Assembly (NCBI GenBank): GCA_910575105.1 | Contig: CAJTDK010000018.1 | Location: 1 to 64,000 of the forward strand | Origin: Lachnospiraceae bacterium | GTDB lineage: Bacteria > Bacillota > Clostridia > Lachnospirales > Lachnospiraceae | DNA: 64,000 bases | Reading direction: 5' to 3' | In this document: positions 51,942 to 60,464 of the stretch, one piece after another | Layout of the letters: each line of letters begins with the position of its first letter | How positions within the stretch are numbered: position 1 is the first letter of the stretch | Position numbers and translations under genes: made by a program | Notes under the pieces: model-generated | Seen by the model: the letters and a program-made list of their open reading frames with translations, nothing else | The model's database searches: none | What the model was told of the DNA's origin: nothing

Positions 51942-53033
51942 ATGAGTATTCCTGAAAGATTCGAACGGGTAAGAGTCGAAATGGAAAAAAGACAAGCAGA
52001 TTGCCTTGTGGTTTCTCCGTCTTCTGATTTGCGGTATTTAACTGGATTTTGTGGGATTTCACTTGAAAGGCCTGTTTTGCTTATTTTAACAATGAAAAGA
52101 GCATGGTTCATTGCACCAGAATTTGAAAAAGAGAATTTGTCTTTACAATTAAAAGAGTCTGCTATTATTGTTGGATGGAGAGAGTCTGAAAATCCGTATA
52201 AAAAAACAAAAAAGATTTTAATAGAAGAAGATATTCAAAAGATTCTGGTGAATAACCAAATGCCTGCAATTATGGTTTATCACTTACGTAATATATTTTC
52301 TGAGCAAAAAATAATCCCGGCAGGAGGTTTGCTCAGTGATATTAGAGCAATAAAAAATGAAGAAGAGTATGAATATCTGAAAATTGCACAAAAATTATCT
52401 GGAAATGCGTTGATTAGACTAATCAATGAAGGAATATGCGGAAAAACCGAATTAGAAACCGGAAGAATTTTAAGAGAATATCTATGTCAGGAAGGCTTGG
52501 AGTGCAGTGGAATTCCTTTGGTTGCAGCAGGAAAAAATGGTGCTCTTCCTCATCATAGCGCGGATCATACCATAATATGCGAAGGAGATTCTGTCATTAT
52601 TGATTTTGGGGGATGTTATCAAGGATATTATGCAGATATTACAAGAACGGTTGCGGTTGGTAATGTGCAAAATGAGTTAAAAAAAATATATGATATTGTG
52701 AGACGGGCTAATGAATACGCGGCAAAACATGCAAAACCCGGAATGACTGGAGAAGAATTGGATATGATTGCTCGAAATATCATTGAACAGGAAGGATATG
52801 GAGTATATTTTACACATCGTCTTGGTCATGGAATAGGACTGGATATCCACGAAGAGCCTTATATAGTGAAAGGAAATAATTCGTCTCTTCATGATGGAAA
52901 TGTTTTCTCTAACGAACCGGGTATCTATCTTCCGGGTAAATTTGGAATTCGTCTGGAAGATGTGCTATTTCTTCGGAAAGATGGTGCTGAATGTCTGACC
53001 GATCTGCCACATGATATTTTAATATCAAATTAG
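51942..53033 (+). CDS. M24-family metallopeptidase (Xaa-Pro dipeptidase type)
   Basis: In this 363-aa protein residues 1-125 form the creatinase/prolidase N-terminal domain (SSDLRYLTGFCGISLERPVL). The catalytic part keeps all five metal ligands: D and D in DFGGCYQGYYADITR, H in HRLGHGIGLDIHEEP, E in SNEPGIYLPG and E in GIRLEDVL. An active manganese or cobalt aminopeptidase or dipeptidase acting on Xaa-Pro peptides is likely; creatinase lacks these ligands. No signal peptide, so it acts on imported peptides. AAGGAGAG precedes ATG 51942. It is embedded between permease and ATPase genes, implying a dedicated role in processing the transported substrate. Confidence 0.92.
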   Translation: MSIPERFERVRVEMEKRQADCLVVSPSSDLRYLTGFCGISLERPVLLILTMKRAWFIAPEFEKENLSLQLKESAIIVGWRESENPYKKTKKILIEEDIQKILVNNQMPAIMVYHLRNIFSEQKIIPAGGLLSDIRAIKNEEEYEYLKIAQKLSGNALIRLINEGICGKTELETGRILREYLCQEGLECSGIPLVAAGKNGALPHHSADHTIICEGDSVIIDFGGCYQGYYADITRTVAVGNVQNELKKIYDIVRRANEYAAKHAKPGMTGEELDMIARNIIEQEGYGVYFTHRLGHGIGLDIHEEPYIVKGNNSSLHDGNVFSNEPGIYLPGKFGIRLEDVLFLRKDGAECLTDLPHDILISN

Positions 53034-53048
53034 GAGAGGGGTGAGAAA

Positions 53049-54029
53049 ATGGGAAAAGAAATACTCAGAGTAGAAAATCTGGTAACAGAATTCTGGGGAG
53101 AATCACATCCGGTAAAAGCAGTAGACGGAATTTCTTTCCGCGTTAATGAAGGCGAAGTGCTGGGGATTGTAGGAGAATCTGGTTGTGGAAAAAGTGTAAC
53201 ATCTATGTCTGTTATGCGTTTGATACCTGAACGCGCAGGAGGTGTTACAGAAGGAACAATCACGTTTGCCGGAAACGATATATTGACAATGAGCAAGAAA
53301 GATTTTTCTAAAATAGAAGGAAAAGAACTGACAATGATATTTCAAGAACCATTGTCATCCCTGAATCCACTATTGACATGTGGATTTCAAATAGTAGAAT
53401 CTTTACGATATCACGAAAAGATCAGTAAAAAGGATGCATGGAAACGTGCGGTGGAACTCCTTGATATGGTTGGAATTCCGATGCCCAAGAAGCGTGCAAA
53501 GGAATATCCACATCAGCTTTCCGGCGGGATGCGTCAAAGGGTGATGATTGCAATGGCGATAGCGGGAAATCCAAGATTATTAATTGCAGATGAGCCAACG
53601 ACGGCATTGGATGTTACAATTCAGGCACAGATATTGGATATACTGAAAAGACTGCAAAAAGAAAGAAATATGGCAATGATGTTTATTACTCATGATATGG
53701 GAGTTATTGCAGAAATGTCTGATCGTGTTATTGTAATGTATGCGGGAAATATTGTAGAAGAGGCTCCTGTTAAACAGTTTTTCAAAGATCCGCTGCATCC
53801 TTATACCAGAGGGCTTTTGAGAGCAATTCCAAGACCCGATAAAAAGCAAGAACGCTTATTTATGATAGAGGGAACAGTACCAGGGTTAGGCGATCAGTAT
53901 AAAATAAGAGGATGTAAATTCTGTGACAGATGTAAAAGTGCACTTCCGGTATGTAAAGAAAAAAGACCAGACATGAAAGATATGGGAAACGGACAAAAGA
54001 CTGCATGCTGGCTTTATTCGCAAACATAA
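53049..54029 (+). CDS. Peptide ABC transporter ATP-binding protein (DppD type)
   Basis: This 326-aa ATPase has Walker A GESGCGKS, signature HQLSGGMRQRVMIAMA, Walker B LLIADEPTTALD, switch His MFITHDMG, and a C-terminal oligopeptide-transporter tail with a Cys cluster (GCKFCDRCKSALPVC) as found in DppD/OppD proteins. It pairs with the DppF-type ATPase encoded next. GGAGAGGGG precedes ATG 53049. Confidence 0.93.
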   Translation: MGKEILRVENLVTEFWGESHPVKAVDGISFRVNEGEVLGIVGESGCGKSVTSMSVMRLIPERAGGVTEGTITFAGNDILTMSKKDFSKIEGKELTMIFQEPLSSLNPLLTCGFQIVESLRYHEKISKKDAWKRAVELLDMVGIPMPKKRAKEYPHQLSGGMRQRVMIAMAIAGNPRLLIADEPTTALDVTIQAQILDILKRLQKERNMAMMFITHDMGVIAEMSDRVIVMYAGNIVEEAPVKQFFKDPLHPYTRGLLRAIPRPDKKQERLFMIEGTVPGLGDQYKIRGCKFCDRCKSALPVCKEKRPDMKDMGNGQKTACWLYSQT

Positions 54030-54061
54030 TGATTGGTATCTGTTAAGAGAGGAGAAAGAAA

Positions 54062-55027
54062 ATGGAACTACTTTTTGATATATGTCATGTCTCTAAATAT
54101 TATTCTGCAAAGTCAGGAGCATTTTCTTTGGATCATCGGGTAGTAAAGGCAGTAGATGATATTAGTTTTCAGATATATAAAGGAGAAACGATTGGCATTG
54201 TGGGTGAGTCTGGGTGCGGAAAGACAACGCTCGGAAAACTAATCCTGCATTTGTTTGAACCAACGACTGGAGAAGTATTATTTCAAGGACAGGACATTCT
54301 AAAGTTAAAAGGAAAAGGGCTTCGGAAGTTTAGAAAACATGCGCAAATTGTTTATCAGGATCCGTATACCTCTTTAAATCCGAGGATGAAAATTGGTGAT
54401 ATTATTGGTGAACCATTAAAAATACAAAAATTGGGAAATAAAGACGAGATTAAAGAAAAAGCGTATGAAATGCTGAAAGTAGTAGGTCTTGCAAAAGATT
54501 TTTATACAAAATATCCTTTTGAATGTTCCGGAGGACAACGGCAGAGAGTAGGAATTGCAAGGGCTTTAATCTTAAAGCCAGAGTTGATCGTATGCGATGA
54601 AGCTGTGTCTGCTCTGGATGTTTCAACACAGTCACAGATTATTAATCTATTGCAAGATATTCAGAAAGAATTTGGAGTAACTTATCTATTTATTTCACAT
54701 GGACTGTCTGTTGTTCGTCATGTATGTAATCGAGTAATTGTCATGTATTTGGGACAGGTTGTAGAAATGGCTGATTGTGAGGAGTTATATAAGAATCCAT
54801 TGCATCCATATTCTCAGGCATTGTTTTCTGCCATTCCGATTCCTGATCCAGAGGCGGATATAAACAGGATTATGTTAGAAGGAGATGTGCCAAATCCTGT
54901 AAACGCTCCGAAAGGATGTGCTTTCCATACCAGATGTAAATATGCGGTGGAAAAGTGCAGAGAAATACGTCCGGAATTGTGTGATGCAGGAGATGGGCAT
55001 AAGGTGTCCTGTCATTTACATATCTGA
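54062..55027 (+). CDS. Peptide ABC transporter ATP-binding protein (DppF type)
   Basis: This 321-aa ATPase has Walker A GESGCGKTT, signature CSGGQRQRVGIARAL, Walker B LIVCDEAVSALD (Ala where the DppD partner has Pro), switch His FISHGLS, and the C-terminal HLYxNPLHPYSQALF and Cys motif (CAFHTRC). It completes the five-gene transporter. GAGAGGAG precedes ATG 54062. Confidence 0.93.
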   Translation: MELLFDICHVSKYYSAKSGAFSLDHRVVKAVDDISFQIYKGETIGIVGESGCGKTTLGKLILHLFEPTTGEVLFQGQDILKLKGKGLRKFRKHAQIVYQDPYTSLNPRMKIGDIIGEPLKIQKLGNKDEIKEKAYEMLKVVGLAKDFYTKYPFECSGGQRQRVGIARALILKPELIVCDEAVSALDVSTQSQIINLLQDIQKEFGVTYLFISHGLSVVRHVCNRVIVMYLGQVVEMADCEELYKNPLHPYSQALFSAIPIPDPEADINRIMLEGDVPNPVNAPKGCAFHTRCKYAVEKCREIRPELCDAGDGHKVSCHLHI

Positions 55028-55046
55028 CAGAAGAGAGGAAAATGCT

Positions 55047-56225
55047 ATGAATATAAAAAAGGCCAGGGAAGATACACCTTGTGAAAATATATATTTTAAT
55101 CACGCCTCTACGTCTATTCCACCTATTCCTGTTATTGAAGCTTCACAGGATTATTATCGTATGGCTATGCGTTACGGAGCAACCAGCAAAAAAGCAGAAG
55201 AATTGACAGCAATAAGATATAATGCTGCAAAGCAGAAAATGGCAGAGTTTATCAATGCTGATCAGGAAGAGATTATGTTTTTGCCAAATGGAACTGTGGG
55301 TATTCATATAGTTGCACAAGGAATGCAGTGGAAAGAGGGACAAAATATAATATTAGATTCCATGAGCTTCATCAGTAACACGGTACCGTGGATACAGGCA
55401 GCGAAAACGTACGGACTGGAAATTAGATGGATTCCCTCAAAGCTGCCAGGAATACTGGACATTCAGAACATGGAAAACTTAATAGATAAAAATACGGCTT
55501 TGATCTGTGTAACGCATGCGGCAAATAGCCTTGGTGTATTACAGGACATTGAAAAAATCGGGGAAATTGCCAGTAAGTATCAAATACCATATTGTGTTGA
55601 TGCGGCAGGATCCCTGGGTGCAGTATCACTTGATGTTGAGAAGATTAAATGTGATTTTTTGACAGCATCTGGAAGAAAATATCTCCGAGGGCCTTCTGGG
55701 ACAGGAGTTTTATATGTTAAAAAAGAAAAAATCGTACAGCTAAATGGATGGGTAGCAGCCTGGAACAGCGGTGTCTGGGACTGCAATAAGAATGATTTTT
55801 CGTTCTATGATGATATACAACGTTTTAATTATGGTGAAAAAAATTATCCCGGCATCTTTGGCATTGCAAAGGCTGTAGAATATATTGATGAGATTGGCGG
55901 TATTTTTGAGATTGAAAATAGAATTATTGAATTGATGGAATATTTGTTCAACAAATTGAAAGAAATTAAAGAAATTGAAATTATTGGCCCACAAGATGTG
56001 TTTTGCCGTCGAGGTACGATGGGACTTACGATGAATAAAAAAACATGCGGAGAGATAGCAGATTATTTAAATCACAATGGAGTAGGAATGATGGGGCATC
56101 ACTTTTTTTGCCCAGGTGTATGCCGTCTTTTTGGAATTGAAGGAACAGCGAGGATTTCTCTGCATTATTGGAATACAGAAGAAGAGATAGATCAACTGAT
56201 AATATTATTAAGTCAAATCGTATGA
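55047..56225 (+). CDS. Class V aminotransferase-fold PLP enzyme (cysteine desulfurase/C-S lyase-like)
   Basis: This 392-aa protein has IYFNHASTSIPPIPVIEASQ, FLPNGTVGIHIVAQGM, CVTHAANSLGVLQDI, CVDAAGSLGAVSLD and ASGRKYLRGPSGTGVLYVKK (PLP Lys in GRK). The GRKxLRGPxGTG form occurs in isopenicillin-epimerase-like and EgtE-type C-S lyases rather than IscS/NifS. A cysteine residue lies in VFCRRGTMG and another in FFCPGVCRLF, but the usual IscS persulfide loop is not evident. It may release sulfur or amine from the imported compound. ATG 55047 has GAGAGG upstream; the longer open frame overlaps dppF and is rejected. Confidence 0.82.
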   Translation: MNIKKAREDTPCENIYFNHASTSIPPIPVIEASQDYYRMAMRYGATSKKAEELTAIRYNAAKQKMAEFINADQEEIMFLPNGTVGIHIVAQGMQWKEGQNIILDSMSFISNTVPWIQAAKTYGLEIRWIPSKLPGILDIQNMENLIDKNTALICVTHAANSLGVLQDIEKIGEIASKYQIPYCVDAAGSLGAVSLDVEKIKCDFLTASGRKYLRGPSGTGVLYVKKEKIVQLNGWVAAWNSGVWDCNKNDFSFYDDIQRFNYGEKNYPGIFGIAKAVEYIDEIGGIFEIENRIIELMEYLFNKLKEIKEIEIIGPQDVFCRRGTMGLTMNKKTCGEIADYLNHNGVGMMGHHFFCPGVCRLFGIEGTARISLHYWNTEEEIDQLIILLSQIV

Positions 56226-56237
56226 GGAGGGTATAGT

Positions 56238-57533
56238 ATGGGGTATGAAGACAGGTGTTTTATTGAATTATTAGAAAAAGAGCTGATTCCGGCATTTGGG
56301 TGTACGGAACCTATTGCTCTTGCTTATGCGGCAGCCTATGCAAGAGAGGTACTAGAGACTATACCTGATAAAGCAGAGATAATTGTAAGCAACAGCATTA
56401 TAAAAAATGTTAAAAGTGTTACGATCCCGAATACAAATGGACTTCGTGGGATTGAATCTGCAGTAGCAGCTGGAATCATCGGAGGAAAAGTAGAAAAACG
56501 ATTGGAAGTTATAGAAGATATGACCTGCGAGCAGATAAGTGATATCATAAAATATCTTCAAAATGCACCAATTCATGTAAGGGCAAGTAAAAGTGAAGAG
56601 GTATTTGAAATTGATGTAAGGGCATGGTCGGGAAAGGACTGTGCTGAAGTTAAGATTATAAAAGAGCATATGAATGTTGTGCTTGTAAAAAAGAATGACA
56701 CGGTAATATATAAAAAAGAAAACCAATTAGAAGAAGAAAAAGGAGAAGAGTTTCTTTCGATTGAAAATATCCTCAAATTTGCAGACAATGTTCCGTTTCA
56801 AAATATTGAATTTTTGATACATAGACAGGTGAAATATAATATGAAAATTGCAGAGGAAGGGATAAAGCAGGAATACGGCGGAGCTGTTGGAAAGACAATA
56901 CTCAGCTGCGCTAATGGTTCTGTCAGAGAAAAAGCACGAGCATATGCTGCGGCAGGATCAGATGCAAGAATGAATGGATGCACACTTCCGGTTGTAATCG
57001 TTTCAGGCAGCGGAAATCAGGGCATAACAGCTTCTGTTCCAATTATTGTTTATGCAAGGGAAAAGGGATATGACGAGGAGAGGATGATTCGTGCAATTGT
57101 TATTTCTGATTTGCTTACAATATATCAAAGACAATTTATCGGAAGACTGTCTGCTTACTGCGGCGCAGTAAATGCGGGGTGTGCAAGTGTTGCTGGAATT
57201 TCCTACCTGGAAGGCGGAGGATTTAAAGAAGTGGCACATACATTAGTGAATTCATTAGCAGCGGTATCCGGGATTATTTGTGATGGGGCAAAATCTTCCT
57301 GTGCTGCAAAAATTGCGTCGGCCATAGATGCAGGGTTTTTGGGATATACAATGTATCAAAATCATAAACAATTTGTGGGTGGAGATGGAATTGTTACCTG
57401 TGATGCTGATGAGACAGTAAAAAATGTTGGTATACTGGGGAGAGAAGGAATGAGGCAGACAGATCAGAAAATTATAGATATTATGTTAAAAAGAACAGTA
57501 AATAAAAATAGGAATAAAAATAGTGTTTTGTAA
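56238..57533 (+). CDS. L-cysteine desulfidase/L-serine dehydratase-like protein, second copy
   Basis: This 431-aa UPF0597/CyuA protein has KELIPAFGCTEPIALAYAAA, YAAAGSDARMNGCTLPVVIV, SAYCGAVNAGCASVAGISYL and GIICDGAKSSCAAKIASAID (iron-sulfur Cys). It is clearly paralogous to 27062-28339 but in A+T-rich codon use. As the last enzyme gene of the operon it would turn cysteine into pyruvate, ammonia and sulfide (or serine into pyruvate and ammonia), suggesting that the imported substrate yields one of these. GAGGAGGG precedes ATG 56238. Confidence 0.88.
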   Translation: MGYEDRCFIELLEKELIPAFGCTEPIALAYAAAYAREVLETIPDKAEIIVSNSIIKNVKSVTIPNTNGLRGIESAVAAGIIGGKVEKRLEVIEDMTCEQISDIIKYLQNAPIHVRASKSEEVFEIDVRAWSGKDCAEVKIIKEHMNVVLVKKNDTVIYKKENQLEEEKGEEFLSIENILKFADNVPFQNIEFLIHRQVKYNMKIAEEGIKQEYGGAVGKTILSCANGSVREKARAYAAAGSDARMNGCTLPVVIVSGSGNQGITASVPIIVYAREKGYDEERMIRAIVISDLLTIYQRQFIGRLSAYCGAVNAGCASVAGISYLEGGGFKEVAHTLVNSLAAVSGIICDGAKSSCAAKIASAIDAGFLGYTMYQNHKQFVGGDGIVTCDADETVKNVGILGREGMRQTDQKIIDIMLKRTVNKNRNKNSVL

Positions 57534-57604
57534 AAATATGGAAATATTCTTTAAAATATTATAAAATATCTACATAATATATGATACAAATTGAGGAGAC
57601 GCAT

Positions 57605-58255
57605 ATGTCTGAAAATATAAAATTAAAAGATCAAATATACGATAAGGTATTAAACGAGATTACAGAAGGGTATTACCAGCAGAATCAAATTATTACAGAA
57701 CGGGAACTAATTGAAAAGTATGGAGTCAGTAAATCGCCAGTAAGAGAAGCGCTGATTGAACTTTGCAATGAAAAAGTGTTGGAAAGCCGTCCGAGAATGG
57801 GATATCAGATAAGACCTATTTCTGTAAAAGAAATATCTGATATTGTTGAGCTGCGTGTGATTCTTGAATTAGCAGCATTAAAAAAGACATTTCTTATATT
57901 GAACGAACAGCATATTTGGCTTTTGAAGGAAAACCTTTCTCTGGCAAATGAGATTCATGAAGGTAAAAACATGATGAAACATTGGAAAAGCAATATAAGT
58001 TTTCATCTTCTTTTATGTAGCTTTTGTGAAAATTCGCAGATTTATACGGAAGTAGAGAGGGCATTAAAGTTTTCTTACCGTGGTGCGATTCAGTATTTTT
58101 CTGTGTCCTGGAGTCGTCTGCATGATACGAAGGCGCAACGCCATAAAGAACTTATAGAAGCAATGGAAAAGAAAGATATAGAATTGTCCTTAAAAATTTT
58201 GAAGGAAGATATTGAAGATTTAAAACGGGAAATTATAGAAGATTTAAATGGATAA
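57605..58255 (+). CDS. GntR-family regulator (FadR/FCD type)
   Basis: In this 216-aa protein the N-terminal winged helix (KLKDQIYDKVLNEITEGYYQ, ITERELIEKYGVSKSPVREA, LIELCNEKVLESRPRMGYQI) is classic GntR. The remaining helical part (VELRVILELAALKKTFLILN..., FHLLLCSFCENSQIYTEVER) is FCD-like and may bind a carboxylate ligand through His. ATG 57605 has TTGAGGAG upstream. It follows the operon by 71 bp, and probably represses it through the palindromes at 43687-43728. Confidence 0.9.
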   Translation: MSENIKLKDQIYDKVLNEITEGYYQQNQIITERELIEKYGVSKSPVREALIELCNEKVLESRPRMGYQIRPISVKEISDIVELRVILELAALKKTFLILNEQHIWLLKENLSLANEIHEGKNMMKHWKSNISFHLLLCSFCENSQIYTEVERALKFSYRGAIQYFSVSWSRLHDTKAQRHKELIEAMEKKDIELSLKILKEDIEDLKREIIEDLNG

Positions 58256-58339
58256 CAATAATGTTCCCGGTTGCTTCTGTTGTTACAGCAAATGTTTAAC
58301 GATTTAAGAGAGGCGAAGTTAGTAGTCAGCTATGATACG

Positions 58340-58658
58340 GACTTTATAGAAAATGCGGTTAGTGCTGCCTTTCGTGACCCACGGTTTTCTGCCATAGAGG
58401 AGGAAGAACTGGACAGACTTATGATCAGCGTGGATGTGCTGGGAGAAACGGAGAAGATAGATTCTCCGAACAAGCTGGATGTTAAGCGGTATGGTGCGGT
58501 AGTATCAAAGGGATATAAGCGGGGGCTTCTGCTTCCCAATCTTGAGGGAGTGGATACGGTTGAAGAGCAGACAGATCGCGATTGCGAAGGAGAAGGCTGG
58601 GATAGGCGAACATGAGAAAGCGGAACTGGAACGGTTTGAGGCTGTGCGTCATTATTGA
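58340..58658 (+). pseudogene. AMMECR1-domain protein, C-terminal fragment with frameshift
   Basis: The translation ENAVSAAFRDPRFSAIEEEE, LDVKRYGAVVSKGYKRGLLL, PNLEGVDTVEEQ is the second half of an AMMECR1 (AmmeMemoRadiSam system A) protein. The ending IAIAKEKAGIGEHEKAELER, FEAVRHY lies one frame away. A four-base duplication (CAGACAG in place of CAG, about 58568-58574) explains the shift. The N-terminal half (FVSLKKHGxLRGCIG) is missing. Confidence 0.75.
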
Positions 58659-58724
58659 CATCGGAGGGTACTATGACAAGATATGCTGCGTGTGAATGCA
58701 CCGTTGTAGTCTGGAATTCTATTA

Positions 58725-59240
58725 TTATATTTTATCCAGATATTTGATAAATTCTTTGACTGCTGCAGAGCTTGTCTTTTTATCGGACATGGCAAGACCG
58801 ATTTTTCGGTATGCTGGTATTTCCAGTCTTTTTGCTACGACATGATAAGGCGTCCTCTGGAGAATCAGGCTGAGCAGTATACTGATGCCAAGCCTTGCTT
58901 AGACCATGGACAGGATGGCGTAATCGTTCCATGTTATGAATCTTATATCGGGCTTCAGATGATTTCTTTTGAAAATGTCGGAGACAACGATATTCTTATC
59001 TATTTCAAGTAGAAGGAAGGGTTCGCGGCATAGCACATCCATAGGAAATATATCACGGTTTGCCAGCGGGTGATCCTCTGGCAGTACAGGCATAAGCTCA
59101 TCCTGGGAAAGGAACAGCGTTTCAAGCTGCGGTAAGGTAGTAAGTCTTAAAAATCCAAGGTCTGCGCGTCTCTCAATGATCCATTTTTGTACTTCAGAAA
59201 CTGTGGAGATATCTAGTGCCTGCTGATTAAACTTGAAATA
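58725..59240 (-). pseudogene. LysR-type regulator, effector domain fragment with nonsense codon
   Basis: The minus strand reads NQQALDISTVSEVQKWIIER, LPEDHPLANRDIFPMDVLC, ITWNDYAILSMV then TAA (58899-58901) and on in frame ARLGISILLSLILQRTPYHV, EIPAYRKIGLAMSDKKTSSA, AVKEFIKYLDKI. In intact LysR proteins this point reads MVEAGLGISILP, so the stop replaces the Glu. The DNA-binding N-terminus is absent. Confidence 0.82.
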
Positions 59241-59356
59241 TTAGATTTTCTGACTTTTCTGGCTATTTGCTATATAATACTTGCAGGATAATAGAAATGA
59301 ATCGTTCATTTTTCGTGCAGATAACCTTAAAAATATACAAGCAGGGAGCCCAATAT

Positions 59357-60287
59357 ATGTATAAATATCTTGATAAGTCACTACACTCATTCCTCGATTT
59401 TAACCAGCCATTAGAATATATATGAATCCTGAAAACAGATGGGTGCGTTTGGCAGAACGCAAGTACTCTTGCCCTTTTCCGGAAACGCTTGTCTCCTGAG
59501 AGCATCATGGAAGCAAATGACTATATTTTGAATCAGGATGATGATAAAAAGGATCCTCCGTCAAGGGCTTCTTCTGAAAAGAGGGATTGTGAAAAGAGCC
59601 GGGAAGATGCAGGGAATCAGGGGACATTGATTATCGATGCCGCCTGTGCGCCGGCCAACATCCGATATCCTCAGGACATATCCCTTTTAAACGAAGCAAG
59701 AGAAAAACTGGAGACGATCATTTATCGGTTTTGCAAATCCTATGGACTGCCGTTACCAAGACGATACCGTAGAAAAGCCCGGAAAGAATATCTGTCTTTT
59801 GAGAAAGGGAAGAAACATTCCAAAAAGCAGGTGAGAAAGGCGGTAAAGAAACAGCTGTCCTATGTCCGGAGAGATCTTGGGGTATCTGGAGAAATATATG
59901 GAAGAGGGCTATGCTCCAGTAAAAAAGGAGATTTTGCTTTTGCTGACGATCATGAAACTGTATGAGCAGCAGTTGTATAGGTATGAGAACAAAACGCATA
60001 CGGCCGAACATCGCATAGTAAGTATCAGTCAGCCGTGGCTGCGTCCGATTGTAAGGGGAAAAGCGAAAGCACCGGTAGAGTTTGGAGTGAACCTGGACTT
60101 AAGCATAGATGAAAAAGGATATAGCCGGATTGAACAGATTTCATTTGAAGCATACAATGAAAGTATTTACAGCGAACCTCTTCAAAATGCAGAGGAGGAT
60201 TCTCTGCGCCTTGTTGAGTCTCTTAAGAGGGTTCCCCGAAGAGATTTCGGGGAAGCTGGTAATAGCGGCTTGATCAGCAGGCACTAA
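59357..60287 (+). pseudogene. DDE transposase (IS5/IS1182-like), frameshifted and truncated
   Basis: Pieces in order: MYKYLDKSLHSFLDFNQPLE, MNPENRWVRLAE (next frame), LFRKRLSPESIMEANDYILN, a variable middle, KKQLSYVRRDL, and after another shift LEKYMEEGYAPVKKEILLLL, ENKTHTAEHRIVSISQPWLR, PIVRGKAKAPVEFGVNLDLS, SFEAYNES. The text after about 60180 (PLQNAEEDSLRLVESLKRV) no longer fits, so the C-terminal catalytic Glu part is lost. At least two frameshifts are present. Confidence 0.82.
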
Positions 60288-60386
60288 GTAAGTTCCTATA
60301 CTTCCTTATTACCATAAACATCAGTGTTTGCGGGTTTTTGTTATATAAAAAATAAGAGAAAAAACTCAAAATTTTACACCATACGG

Positions 60387-60428
60387 CTGTTAACCGAAAA
60401 AAATCATCCATAGGTCTGTTAACCGAAA
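60387..60428. repeat. Two CTGTTAACCGAAA direct repeats
   Basis: CTGTTAACCGAAA at 60387-60399 and 60416-60428, 29 bp apart, lie between the transposase remnant and the pucR-like gene. They could be binding sites or the remnant end of an element. Confidence 0.5.
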
Positions 60429-60464
60429 GCCGGAGTACATATCACCATCACATACGGCGATATG

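Noticed and set aside
51942-53033. Creatinase, which would suggest a creatine pathway with HyuAB
   Set aside because: All five metal ligands of active M24 peptidases are present, whereas creatinase lacks them.
54918-55046. Longer form of the class V PLP enzyme overlapping dppF
   Set aside because: The extension lies in an alternative frame of dppF, and ATG 55047 has a good ribosome binding site.
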